DNA of 64,000 nucleotides, taken from assembly GCF_002896875.1 (NCBI RefSeq), contig NZ_CP023278.1, positions 4,968,501-5,032,500 on the forward strand, read 5' to 3'. The translations under genes and the position numbers were made by a program. Source of the DNA: Nostoc sp. CENA543. GTDB lineage: Bacteria > Cyanobacteriota > Cyanobacteriia > Cyanobacteriales > Nostocaceae. The stretch's first letter is position 1. The number at the start of each line of letters is the position of its first letter. The notes beneath the pieces were generated by a model, which worked only from the letters and a program-made list of their open reading frames with translations, searched no databases and was not told where the DNA came from. Positions 1 to 7,414 of the stretch are shown piece by piece.

Positions 1-323
1 TCAAGGGTGGCAGGTGTGCGAAACTTACCAGAACATTCCAGCACTATATCCACACCGAAATCTTCCCAAGGTACATCACCTGGTTTAGCATACTCAGTAA
101 AGCTGAGGGGTATACCATCAATGAGAACTCGTTCACCTTCTGCTTCTACTTCGGGTGTCCAGCGTCCATGTACAGAATCAAACTTGAGTAAATGAGCTGC
201 TGTTACAGCCCCACCTTTGATTTCATTAATATGAACAAATTCTAGTTCTGGCCAACCCCAAGCAGCTCGCAGTGCTAGCCGTCCCATCCTACCAAAACCG
301 TTAATGCCAACACGAATTTTCAT
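1..323 (-). CDS. gap: Type I glyceraldehyde-3-phosphate dehydrogenase, 3' part missing at window edge
   Basis: The visible 107 codons start at an ATG at 323 and run off the left edge. They open with the Rossmann motif [10 protein letters not shown] (residues 6-15) and continue with the NAD-binding-domain pattern typical of phosphorylating GAPDH ([12 protein letters not shown], then VLECSGKF). The catalytic Cys lies beyond the edge. The gene sits 26 bases downstream of a pstS-like gene and arsR on the same strand. In arsenic operons of this order, GAPDH is known to form 1-arseno-3-phosphoglycerate, which the MFS protein ArsJ exports. I therefore infer an arsenate-detoxifying GAPDH rather than the main Calvin-cycle or glycolytic enzyme, but the family cannot separate these roles by sequence alone. 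Confidence 0.93.
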   Translation of the reverse strand, partial: MKIRVGINGFGRMGRLALRAAWGWPELEFVHINEIKGGAVTAAHLLKFDSVHGRWTPEVEAEGERVLIDGIPLSFTEYAKPGDVPWEDFGVDIVLECSGKFRTPATL

Positions 324-349
324 TAGCTTAGATAAATAAATTTCTCAAA

Positions 350-1408
350 CTAAAACTGCTTTTGTTTGCGTAACAATTCGCTAATTGTTAGGTCTAATTG
401 CGCTTTGCCACCAAAAACTGTGCCGGCTTTACCTTGGTTTAAATGCACATAATCGATGTGATAGGCTTCATTTGGTAAAGGTACATAACCCACTATAGGT
501 ACAGTTTTCGGTGCTTGTTTAATGTAGAAATCTACAAATTGGTAAACTGCACTTTTATCTTTGGCTGACCAAGGATTAACGTAGATAAATAAGGGTCGAG
601 AAAGTGGTTGATACTTGGATTTTTCAACAGTTTCTCGTGATGGTAGAATTGCACCTTTACCACTATCTACGGCTAGCAATTTGAGCTTATTCTTATGCTC
701 TTCATAGTAGGCATAGCCAAAGTAACCCAAAGCATTTGGATCTTTGACAATTCCATCCACTAAAACTTCATCGTCTTCACTAGCTGTATAGTCATTACGA
801 CTGGCTTTGGCTTTACCTGTAATAGCTTCTGTGAAATAGTCAAATGTCCCAGACTGTTTACCCGCACCATATAAATTCAGTGGACGATCTGGCCAAGTTG
901 AGCGGACTTGATTCCAACGGGTGATTTTGCCTTCTGCTCCAGGTTCCCAAATCTTCTTCAATTCAGCAATTGTAATATCTTTTGCCCAGTCATTCTGGGG
1001 ATGAACCACAATTGTTAAGGCATCAAAAGCAATAGGTAATTCTATATACCTCACACTGTTTTTGTTACAAGCTGCCATCTCTGCCTGAGAAATTGGTCGA
1101 GAGGCATTATTAATATCTGTTTTACCAGTACAGAATTTTTCAAATCCGCCGCCTGTACCGGAAAAATTTACTTGAATTTGTGTATTATTTTTAGAGTTGG
1201 CTTGAAACTCTTTAGCGATCGCCTGGGTAATCGGATACACCGTACTCGAACCATCAATGGTAACTTTCGCCACCTGTTCAGAATTAGTGACTTCGGTGAC
1301 GACTGGTGACTGTTGAGTTTGAGTTGATGAATTGGATGTGGCTGTACAACTACTTGCTACAGCTAATATCCCAAATGCGAGAGCCAATTTTGTTGCTACT
1401 GCGTTCAT
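350..1408 (-). CDS. PstS/SphX-like phosphate (arsenate) ABC substrate-binding lipoprotein
   Basis: A periplasmic phosphate-binding protein of about 352 residues. The N-terminus is a hydrophobic signal ending in ASSC at about residue 21, suggesting lipidation. The binding-fold signatures are TIDGSSTVYPITQAIAKEF, FSGTGGGFEKFCTGKTDI and GAGKQSGTFDYFTEAI, the serine/glycine-rich loops that hold the oxyanion. I prefer the ATG at 1408 over the in-frame GTG at 1417 because AGGTG lies six bases before it. No pstCAB genes follow. Instead it lies between arsR and GAPDH. A binding protein in this place may capture arsenate or favour phosphate uptake under arsenate stress; that role is inferred. Confidence 0.92.
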   Translation of the reverse strand: MNAVATKLALAFGILAVASSCTATSNSSTQTQQSPVVTEVTNSEQVAKVTIDGSSTVYPITQAIAKEFQANSKNNTQIQVNFSGTGGGFEKFCTGKTDINNASRPISQAEMAACNKNSVRYIELPIAFDALTIVVHPQNDWAKDITIAELKKIWEPGAEGKITRWNQVRSTWPDRPLNLYGAGKQSGTFDYFTEAITGKAKASRNDYTASEDDEVLVDGIVKDPNALGYFGYAYYEEHKNKLKLLAVDSGKGAILPSRETVEKSKYQPLSRPLFIYVNPWSAKDKSAVYQFVDFYIKQAPKTVPIVGYVPLPNEAYHIDYVHLNQGKAGTVFGGKAQLDLTISELLRKQKQF

Positions 1409-1445
1409 TGACCTCACCTGTATGGGTGATTTGAAATGTATATTT

Positions 1446-1475
1446 CTATCATTTCAAAAAAAATTGATATGTCAA
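1446..1475 (-). promoter_or_regulatory. Putative promoter of the pstS-like/GAPDH unit
   Basis: Read on the minus strand, TTGACA (1475-1470) and ATGATA/TGATAG (about 1452-1446) are spaced 17-18 bases apart, about 40 bases before the pstS-like start. The -35 element lies inside the dyad AATTGA-N4-TCAATT. This suggests that pstS-GAPDH can be transcribed separately from arsR. Assigned by pattern only. Confidence 0.4.
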
Positions 1476-1477
1476 TT
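1462..1477. promoter_or_regulatory. Dyad AATTGA-N4-TCAATT overlapping the -35 box
   Basis: Perfect 6-bp arms with a 4-bp spacer. It covers the putative -35 TTGACA of the pstS-like gene, a position from which a repressor such as the adjacent ArsR would block transcription. No direct evidence identifies the protein that binds. Confidence 0.35.
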
Positions 1478-1504
1478 ACACAGAAGGCTATATTCACAAA
1501 AATT

Positions 1505-1522
1505 CATCAAAAAAAGTTGATG
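1505..1522. promoter_or_regulatory. Candidate ArsR operator, ATCAA-N6-TTGAT
   Basis: The arms CATCAA and TTGATG flank six bases (AAAAAG). From memory, this is the same layout as the ATCAA-N6-TTGAT site reported for the Synechocystis arsenic repressor. It lies just after the arsR stop codon and about 30 bases upstream of the putative -35 box of the pstS-like gene. A weak hairpin role at the arsR 3' end is the alternative. Confidence 0.4.
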
Positions 1523-1524
1523 TA

Positions 1525-1854
1525 TTAGGAAATGTTATCACAGCAACGTGCTGGTAATATCTGACCCAAGCGGTGGAAATCTGCTAAATACTGCTCTAAA
1601 ACAGCAAATTGAGGTAAATTGAGGCTGTAATAAATCCAACGCCCTTGCTGACGAGAGTTAACTAAACCAGCTTCTTTCAAGGTCTTCAAATGAAAAGATA
1701 ATTTGGACTGACTCACCCCCAAGGCTTCACATAAGTCACAAACGCACAATTCACGCTGACGTAGTAATTCTAAAACATTAATTCTAATGGGGTCAGAAAG
1801 TGCGTGAAAGCCTGCAACAATCAAGCTGGTAGTGGTAGCATTAGGAAATTGCAT
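1525..1854 (-). CDS. arsR: ArsR-family arsenic-responsive repressor
   Basis: A 109-residue winged-helix protein of the ArsR/SmtB family. The recognition region runs CDLCEALGVSQSKLSFHLKTL (about residues 39-59), followed by the wing GRWIYYSLN. The As(III)/Sb(III) sensing motif is complete: C37-V-C39-D-L-C42 at the start of the recognition helix. A C-terminal Cys pair (104-105) may add ligands. It heads a minus-strand cluster with the pstS-like gene and GAPDH. ArsR proteins bind dyads in their own promoters and release them when trivalent arsenic binds. Small dyads upstream (1922-1936) and downstream (1462-1522) are candidate operators. Confidence 0.93.
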   Translation of the reverse strand: MQFPNATTTSLIVAGFHALSDPIRINVLELLRQRELCVCDLCEALGVSQSKLSFHLKTLKEAGLVNSRQQGRWIYYSLNLPQFAVLEQYLADFHRLGQILPARCCDNIS

Positions 1855-1921
1855 TAACTTAACCTTGGTTCGGCAACGGTATAAATCTTGCTATATTCAA
1901 GCATTTCTAGTCTTGCTCATT

Positions 1922-1936
1922 TATTTGTCTCAAATA
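1922..1936. promoter_or_regulatory. Palindrome TATTTG-TCT-CAAATA upstream of arsR
   Basis: A perfect 15-bp palindrome (6-bp arms, 3-bp centre) 68 bases before the arsR start codon. Its position suits an autoregulatory operator, but its sequence differs from the ATCAA-N6-TTGAT layout, so the assignment is weak. Confidence 0.25.
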
Positions 1937-2040
1937 GCGGACTTCTTCCAGTAATATATTAAATCTCTGATCGTTTTTGGCGTTAATTAATATCCTCTAT
2001 TTTACTGTGGAGAAGCAAGGAATTGAGAGTATGATGTAGG

Positions 2041-2826
2041 TTATCTTAAACCTTGCTCACGCAATAACTGATCTGCCCAAATCGTGTCTGCTGCTGACAA
2101 TGGTGGAACTGGTTCTTGACGATAATCTACAACCAAATCATAACCAGATACGTCATATATTTCATTTAATAAAATCTGTAAATCTATCACTGGTTCATTA
2201 TCACCAGGACGCAAGGGTAAAGGAAAAGCAGGAATGACATCTCGTAAATTGAAAGCATATAAATCAGCTAGGGGACGACGATTTCCCCGACAAACTAAAA
2301 TTCGATAATCACTGGCAATATGATCACCGAACATTGGCATAGGTTCGCCTTTGCGTAAGAAATCAATTTCTACTAAATTTGTCTGACTTCTTAACACTTT
2401 TTCTCGTTTTTTTTCATAAGCTTTTCTGCCTTTAACTGGACGTTTATTAGTGGGAGAAAGAATTTCTATCGTAGTAATTAACTGTTCTGTACCTACTTCT
2501 TTAACTTCTAAATATCCTTCTTTTACAGTTATAGGTGTTGGTACTGTAACTTGGACAGGTTTAGATGTTGGTGTAGCAACAGCTACATTTGTACCCTCAG
2601 CATCACTGTTATGCTGGCGAGTTGTTACCATCACATCAGGAATCCCAACAGTTATCGAAGGATTATCGGCGGTTTCATACATCCGCACTTCAACAGCAAC
2701 ACGGTATTTGGGACGCAGTTGGGGAGATAAAAACCTAGCAATTTCAATAATTAACCAGTGATGTAATCCAGGAAATAAATCCGGGTGTTCTAAATATGGG
2801 TTCATTCCTGGAAATACCGAAGGCAT
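2041..2826 (-). CDS. DUF4058 family protein
   Basis: A 261-residue protein with the DUF4058 N-terminal signature (FPGMNPYLEHPDLFPGLHHWLI). The core PDVMV, then TTIEILSPTNK, recalls the PD-(D/E)xK pattern of the Uma2 family, which is also present twice in this window. A nuclease-like fold is therefore possible, but no activity is established for the family. It starts 3 bases after the stop of the aminotransferase gene, so the two are probably co-transcribed; no functional link is evident. DUF4058 genes are numerous in filamentous cyanobacteria and often sit beside unrelated genes. Confidence 0.85.
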   Translation of the reverse strand: MPSVFPGMNPYLEHPDLFPGLHHWLIIEIARFLSPQLRPKYRVAVEVRMYETADNPSITVGIPDVMVTTRQHNSDAEGTNVAVATPTSKPVQVTVPTPITVKEGYLEVKEVGTEQLITTIEILSPTNKRPVKGRKAYEKKREKVLRSQTNLVEIDFLRKGEPMPMFGDHIASDYRILVCRGNRRPLADLYAFNLRDVIPAFPLPLRPGDNEPVIDLQILLNEIYDVSGYDLVVDYRQEPVPPLSAADTIWADQLLREQGLR

Positions 2827-2829
2827 GAT

Positions 2830-4050
2830 TTATACTCCTAGTTCTGAGCCTGCAACAACAGTTTCGGGTTGATAACGAATACCAGCTTTTTCAATGCGGC
2901 GTAAAGCTTCACCCAGGCGATCGCAATCTGCAATCAAGCTAATACGCACATATCCTTCCCCAGCCACCCCAAAAGCATTACCAGGGGTGACAACAACGCC
3001 TGTCTGTTGCAACAAGTTCAAAGCAAAATCCGTTGAACCCATACCCACAGGACATTTTACCCACAAGTACATTGTAGCTTTGGTTTTGGGGATATCCCAA
3101 CCCAGCTTTCCAAATCCTTCAATTAAGAAATCTCGGCGGGTACGGTAGCGTTGCTGTACTTCGTGTAGGTAAATATCCGGTAGTTGTAAAGCTGTTTCGG
3201 CGGCTGTTTGCAAAGCTGCAAAAATCCCATAATCCAAGTTGGTTTTTAATGTCCGTAAGCCTTGGATGACATGACGATTACCCACCACAAAACCCACACG
3301 CCAGCCAGCCATATTGTAGGTTTTAGATAAGGTGTGAAACTCTACGCCAATATCTTTCGCCCCAGGAATTTCTAGTAAGCTAGTGGGTTGATAACCATCA
3401 AAAGCTAACTCGGCGTAACACAGATCATGCACCAAGAGAATTTCGTATTTTCTGGCAAAGGCCACGATTTCCTCGAAAAATTCACGGGGTGCGGTGGCGG
3501 CTGTGGGGTTACTGGGATAGTTGAAGTAAAGTATTTTGGCTTTTCTTGCCACTTCGTCGGGGATGGCGGTTAAATCAATTAACCAATTGTTTTCCTCTTT
3601 TAAAATCAGGCTGTGGACTTGACCACCCGCAATCACAGGCCCGCGAAAATGGGCGGGATAGGCGGGGGAGGGAACTAAGACCACATCCCCAGGATTAATG
3701 TAGGCGATCGCTAAATGCGATAATCCTTCCTTAGAACCCAACAATGGCAAAGCTTCACTATCAGGGTCTAGTACCACACCATAGCGACGCTTATACCAAG
3801 TCGTAATCGCACGCCGAAAGTTAGCAGTCCCTTCAAAGGGGGGATAACCGTGATTACTAGGGTCTTGTAAAGCCTTCATCGCTGCTTCCACCACTGGCTG
3901 TGGTGTCGCGCCATCGGGATTTCCCATCCCCAAATCAATTAAATCAATGCCTTGTTCTCTAGCCTTAGCTTTTAACTCATCAAGACGGGCAAATACATAG
4001 GGTGGTAGTTGCTGTATCCGATCTGCTGGCTTAATCCAATCCAAACTCAT
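2830..4050 (-). CDS. Class I/II PLP-dependent aminotransferase (AspC/LL-DAP aminotransferase-like)
   Basis: A 406-residue fold-type I aminotransferase. Visible motifs are the substrate loop DLGMGNPDG (about 39-47), the N of NYPSNPTAA (about 177-185), D209/Y212 that contact the cofactor, and the PLP-binding lysine K243 in HTLSKTYNMAGWRVGF. It probably transfers amino groups between aspartate, alanine or diaminopimelate-type donors and 2-oxoacids. Cyanobacterial members of this subgroup are usually annotated as aspartate aminotransferases, but substrate cannot be read from sequence. It is the first gene of a two-gene unit with DUF4058. Confidence 0.93.
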   Translation of the reverse strand: MSLDWIKPADRIQQLPPYVFARLDELKAKAREQGIDLIDLGMGNPDGATPQPVVEAAMKALQDPSNHGYPPFEGTANFRRAITTWYKRRYGVVLDPDSEALPLLGSKEGLSHLAIAYINPGDVVLVPSPAYPAHFRGPVIAGGQVHSLILKEENNWLIDLTAIPDEVARKAKILYFNYPSNPTAATAPREFFEEIVAFARKYEILLVHDLCYAELAFDGYQPTSLLEIPGAKDIGVEFHTLSKTYNMAGWRVGFVVGNRHVIQGLRTLKTNLDYGIFAALQTAAETALQLPDIYLHEVQQRYRTRRDFLIEGFGKLGWDIPKTKATMYLWVKCPVGMGSTDFALNLLQQTGVVVTPGNAFGVAGEGYVRISLIADCDRLGEALRRIEKAGIRYQPETVVAGSELGV

Positions 4051-4079
4051 TCCTCAACCTCGTCAACCCCTTTGGGGAA

Positions 4080-4136
4080 TTCAAAATACTCTACGAGAAG
4101 GCTTGCGCCTACAAAATTCAAAATTCAAAATTATTT
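4080..4136. repeat. Short interspersed repeat 'aggcttgcgcctac' plus 'aaaattcaaaattc' units
   Basis: A motif ending in AAGGCTTGCGCCTACAAAAT is flanked by tandem AAAATTC units. A close copy occurs at about 37475-37520, between pilC and pilT. The inner GGC-TTGC-GCC forms a small dyad. This is typical spacer repeat material of Nostoc-type genomes. Confidence 0.6.
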
Positions 4137-4198
4137 ACACTAGCTTTCAGCAGTTACAGTAGTTGTTAGTTCTGCTGGTTGCTTGTCAGAAGCAAGCC

Positions 4199-5395
4199 TT
4201 AAGAATTAGTCATGATTTCATTACTTGTTTCCCTGGTGGAGACACGATTTACTAAGTCTCTACTTTCTGTCGGTGCAGTGGTAGAAACCATCGCCGCCAT
4301 TAACTGTTCTAATGCAACCTTAAATGGGAGTCGATGAATATCAGATTCAGGTGCTAACGCGACTTCGGCGGCTGTTTGTAACTCACCCAGGGTAATGTTC
4401 CCTAAACCCAAATCTGCTAATTTTTGCGGCAGTCCAATCTCTGCGTAAAACTTTAATAATTGTTGTCTGGATGCGGCTGCTAATTGATTACCTTGTACCA
4501 TTTCTTCTAAACGCAGCTGCACTAAAATGCCGAAGGCGACTTTTTCCCCGTGGATGCTGCTGTGTCCGGCTATGTGCGTTAACCCATTATGCACCGCATG
4601 AGCAGCCACAGTGCGGCATTGCGCCCCACCCAAGCCACCAATTACCCCAGCTAGTAAGACGGAAGCGTCTACAACTTCTTGCCAAACTTCACTCCCTGGA
4701 TTTTCCAAGGCGGCGGCTGACTTTTGAAATAAGATATCCCGTAAGACTCGCGCCTGTTGGACGGCGGCGATAATTAAAGTCTGTTCTAAATGCCCACTGC
4801 TAACAGATGCTTCATACCATTTAGCGATCGCATCCCCAATTCCTGCTACTAAAGTATGTGGTGGGGCAGTTTTCACTAAATCGTAGTCCAGGATAACCAA
4901 ATCAGGACAGCGAGACAAAGCCACATCATACAAAAATGCCCCCGACTCAGAATAGACATTCGATAAAGCTGTCCAAGCGGCACAGGTAGCGGCTGAGGTG
5001 GGGATAGTAGCGATGGGTAACTGTAATTGATGGGCAACTAATTTGGCTGTATCTAAAGCCTTACCGCCACCCACACCGATAATTACATCGGCTTTATGTT
5101 CTTTAGCTGCCTTTCTCAGTGATTTTAGGCTAGTTTCGGCACAATCTGCACCATAGGAAACAGGGGTGACATAGAGATTGTGCTGTTCTAAAATTGGCTG
5201 TAAAATTTCCTGGGCGATCGCAATAGTGCTATTGCCTGCCACAATTAACGGACGGCTGCCTAACTTGGCAATTTCTAAAGCTGCGGCGGACAATATATTT
5301 GACCCACGCATCACTTTGGCAGGGGCTACTGCTAGCGTGAGTAGAGAAGTGGAAGTTTGAGTAGACAAGGCTGGAGTAGATATTTGATTAGACAT
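4199..5395 (-). CDS. Iron-containing alcohol dehydrogenase-fold oxidoreductase (glycerol dehydrogenase-like)
   Basis: A 398-residue protein of the Fe-ADH/dehydroquinate-synthase-like fold. The NAD(P) site is GVGGGKALDTAK (about 107-118). The family metal ligands appear at D188 (GIGDAIAKWYE), H269 (AHAVHNGLTH) and H282 (HSSIHGEKV), so the enzyme looks catalytically intact. It is somewhat longer than glycerol dehydrogenases because of a low-complexity Ser/Thr-rich N-terminus (about 20 residues) and a loose C-terminal tail. The substrate is unknown; glycerol or a sugar-alcohol phosphate are options. It lies alone, 148 bases from the aminotransferase, on the same strand. Confidence 0.88.
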   Translation of the reverse strand: MSNQISTPALSTQTSTSLLTLAVAPAKVMRGSNILSAAALEIAKLGSRPLIVAGNSTIAIAQEILQPILEQHNLYVTPVSYGADCAETSLKSLRKAAKEHKADVIIGVGGGKALDTAKLVAHQLQLPIATIPTSAATCAAWTALSNVYSESGAFLYDVALSRCPDLVILDYDLVKTAPPHTLVAGIGDAIAKWYEASVSSGHLEQTLIIAAVQQARVLRDILFQKSAAALENPGSEVWQEVVDASVLLAGVIGGLGGAQCRTVAAHAVHNGLTHIAGHSSIHGEKVAFGILVQLRLEEMVQGNQLAAASRQQLLKFYAEIGLPQKLADLGLGNITLGELQTAAEVALAPESDIHRLPFKVALEQLMAAMVSTTAPTESRDLVNRVSTRETSNEIMTNS

Positions 5396-5832
5396 ATACT
5401 CTAGTTTGCCAAAAACCTTGATGTTTCTTAATAAATTTAAATTTATCGCAACTGCTGCTCGGACATGGCCACCCCTGTGTTTCTAGTGGGAGTCATTCAC
5501 GGATGCTGCTCATTGTCCATAAATTCAGAAATATCAAAGTTTTGAATAACTATATGGTTTATTAAAGATACCACTGTCAGAATACTCAGGGAAAGTAAAT
5601 ATTAGAGCGTCTAACGAATTTGATACAGAGTAGACTGTATGTATATTGCGTGGATGACGCTGTTAAATTCATTTAGGTAATATCTTAATCTAAAATTAAC
5701 AAATATTGTATATCTAAATACAAAAAATAATTTTTTCTTAGGAAACGCTGATAATTTAGTGCAGGAATACGAGCTGAACTACAAAAGAGTCTCAAAACCT
5801 CAATTGCAGCCCAGCCCATAAACATAGGCTAA
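5396..5832. other. Non-coding spacer
   Basis: About 440 bases without a supported gene. It is AT-rich in its middle (5680-5740). It must hold the promoter of the dehydrogenase gene on the minus strand, but I see no clear operator, terminator or structured RNA. Confidence 0.5.
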
Positions 5833-6354
5833 TTAAGCATCAGATTTGGGCAGTTGAGCGAACTTTTCGGGATATATTTCCACGCTTAAATTTTGGTCTT
5901 CACGACTCACGAGCGATCGCCTAGCTTCACCTAAGTACACTGGAATAGATAAGCCTGGTTCTGGGTGAATAATGGTACGCGCCCGAATTATTAGCTGATT
6001 ATCACCATTTCTACCCCCACGCCCGAAAGAATAGAGATTACTAGCCGCTTGCAGTAAGGTAGCTTCTACTTCATCCGGTGAAATCTGCGGTGATGTGGCA
6101 ATGACAGCTTGATTTGAGCCATTATCATAAACTAGGGTATATCTAACCGCGCCAGGAATCACGGTACGGCTTAAAGGGACTATCGACAGGGCAAACAAAC
6201 CAGCAGTTAGCACCAACATAAAACCAGTTGTACCTACTAGCCGAAAGCGGATACCCCATTTAAACAAAAAAGCTAATATTGCTAAAGCAGCAAATACCAG
6301 TGTGGCAATACCTGACCATTGAGTGTATTGCAGAAATTCAGCTGTTGTAAGCAT
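5833..6354 (-). CDS. ycf51: Ycf51 family membrane protein
   Basis: A 173-residue protein matching the cyanobacterial and plastid Ycf51 (DUF2518) family. The first 65 residues contain two membrane segments (about 17-33 and 40-60). The remaining soluble part includes YTLVYDNGSNQAV and LYSFGRGGRNGDNQLIIRARTI, then LGEARRSLV. The family is conserved in oxygenic phototrophs, implying a thylakoid or plasma-membrane role, but no function is established. It stands alone on the minus strand. Confidence 0.9.
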   Translation of the reverse strand: MLTTAEFLQYTQWSGIATLVFAALAILAFLFKWGIRFRLVGTTGFMLVLTAGLFALSIVPLSRTVIPGAVRYTLVYDNGSNQAVIATSPQISPDEVEATLLQAASNLYSFGRGGRNGDNQLIIRARTIIHPEPGLSIPVYLGEARRSLVSREDQNLSVEIYPEKFAQLPKSDA

Positions 6355-6469
6355 ACAAATTGGCTACGAATGGCGTTTGATAAACATACCTATTTTAAGC
6401 CCTGACGGAATGGGGACAGGAGTTGGGGATTGGGGGTTGGGGATTGGTGACTGGGGAATAGTCCAGTAG

Positions 6470-6580
6470 TGGCGTGGCAAGCCTTAAATGCTGCATTAAA
6501 AAATCGATTTTATCTGCGTTTATCCGCGTTTATCTGCGTTTTTATCAAACTTAATGCCCGGTTTTAGCCTTGCCACGCCA
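6470..6580. mobile_element. MITE-like element with imperfect terminal inverted repeats
   Basis: A 111-bp element bounded by TGGCGTGGCAAG and CTTGCCACGCCA. The inverted repeat extends imperfectly to about 30 bases per side (matching CT-AAA and CATTAA blocks). GTAG occurs directly on both outer sides, which fits a 4-bp target duplication. The interior holds three tandem units of 'tttatctgcgt' type. It has no coding capacity. Confidence 0.5.
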
Positions 6581-6587
6581 GTAGTGT

Positions 6588-6612
6588 GCGTTAAAGCAAA
6601 GCTTAACGCACC
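6588..6612. repeat. Short palindrome TGCGTTAA...TTAACGCA
   Basis: Perfect 8-bp arms around an 8-base centre (AGCAAAGC), directly beside the MITE-like element and followed by a smaller ATCATATGAT dyad. Such GCGTTAA palindromes are common spacer elements in filamentous cyanobacteria; no function can be assigned. Confidence 0.5.
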
Positions 6613-6634
6613 TCCATCATATGATGCGTTGCGG

Positions 6635-6838
6635 CTACATATCATCAAAGTCTTTATCTAGTACAACTACTCCAAGCTTTTTTAATAGCCTCTGTAAATC
6701 ATCTCGATTTATATTTCCTGTTGATTCTTGAATGAAATCACAAATATTGCGTTGAGTTGCAAGATGAGAAAGTATTTTTATTAGTTCTGTAATTAATATT
6801 TTGCCAACATCGTTAAATATTGCTATTTTGATATATCT
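6635..6838 (-). pseudogene. Decayed or start-less ORF of about 67 codons
   Basis: An open frame on the minus strand ending at TAG (6637-6635) reads like real protein (ITELIKILSHLATQ, then NICDFIQESTG, then LQRLLKKLGVVVLDKDFDDM). It has no ATG, GTG or TTG near its 5' end and is closed by a stop upstream. It may be the C-terminal remnant of a larger helical gene; I do not recognise the family. Confidence 0.3.
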
Positions 6839-6861
6839 TTAATTTATCAAAAAATAAGCAT

Positions 6862-6887
6862 AAAAAAAGACATCTTTTCAGATGTCT
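6862..6887 (-). terminator. Rho-independent terminator, minus strand
   Basis: The hairpin AGACATC-TGAAAA-GATGTCT is followed on the minus strand by seven T residues. It is the best intrinsic terminator in this spacer. It does not directly follow a protein gene; the nearest upstream minus-strand CDS ends 530 bases away, which points to an RNA gene ending here. Confidence 0.7.
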
Positions 6888-6985
6888 GTTATGCAGGAAA
6901 AAACTAAACTGTTTTTCCCTACACCTTCCCAACAATCAGCAACAGTGGCTAATTTGAGTTAGCCACACTCACAGTCACAAACGTG
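6862..6985 (-). ncRNA. Candidate small RNA ending at the 6862-6887 terminator
   Basis: A minus-strand segment of about 124 bases ends in a strong intrinsic terminator. It contains a second perfect hairpin, GTGGCTAA-CTCAAA-TTAGCCAC (6966-6945). A -10-like TAAGAT/GATAAT lies at about 7000-6992 on the minus strand. No ORF fits. I do not recognise an RNA family; the 5' end is a guess from the -10 position. Confidence 0.35.
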
Positions 6986-7216
6986 AATGTAATTATCTTA
7001 TTAACTACAACCTCTAAATAGCCGCAGTGTAACCACTGAAAATTAATTAAGGTGATTATTGAGAATTCGTAGTGGGATATACCACCGCAATCATCTTGAG
7101 ATTTGTTGATTTTTTATAAAGCAGATTGTGGGTAATAATGTATTAATTGGTCGAATAAAGCCATAAACCAAAAGAACTTTAGCCTTGTTTAAGTAGAACG
7201 GTGTAAATAATTCAAG

Positions 7217-7270
7217 GTTTGTAGTGAGGACTTTAGTCCTCTGATAAGGACTGAAGTCCTTACTACGAAC
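7217..7270. repeat. Hairpin repeat family, copy 1
   Basis: GTTTGTAGTGAGGACTTTAG pairs with CTGAAGTCCTTACTACGAAC around a short loop, giving a stem of about 22 bp. Related copies occur at 20527-20578 and 57396-57450. The stem can form in RNA from either strand. Confidence 0.75.
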
Positions 7271-7320
7271 TAGATTCCAATCTTTTTACATTACTTCACA
7301 TAGTTTGTTTTTTTCAAGTC

Positions 7321-7375
7321 GTTCTGACTTGAAAAAGGGGTGTAGGGGTATAGAGGTGTAAGGGTGTAAGGGAAA
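7321..7375. repeat. Spacer repeat of 'ggtgtaagggtgtaggggta' units
   Basis: Tandem degenerate 7-8 base units (GTGTAGGG / GTATAGAG / GTGTAAGG). The same unit type recurs at about 15280-15310, 16945-17000, 38755-38795 and 49080-49110, always between genes. Confidence 0.6.
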
Positions 7376-7414
7376 GACTTTTTCATGTTTTCTTGTGTAC
7401 GCAGTTCATGACGG

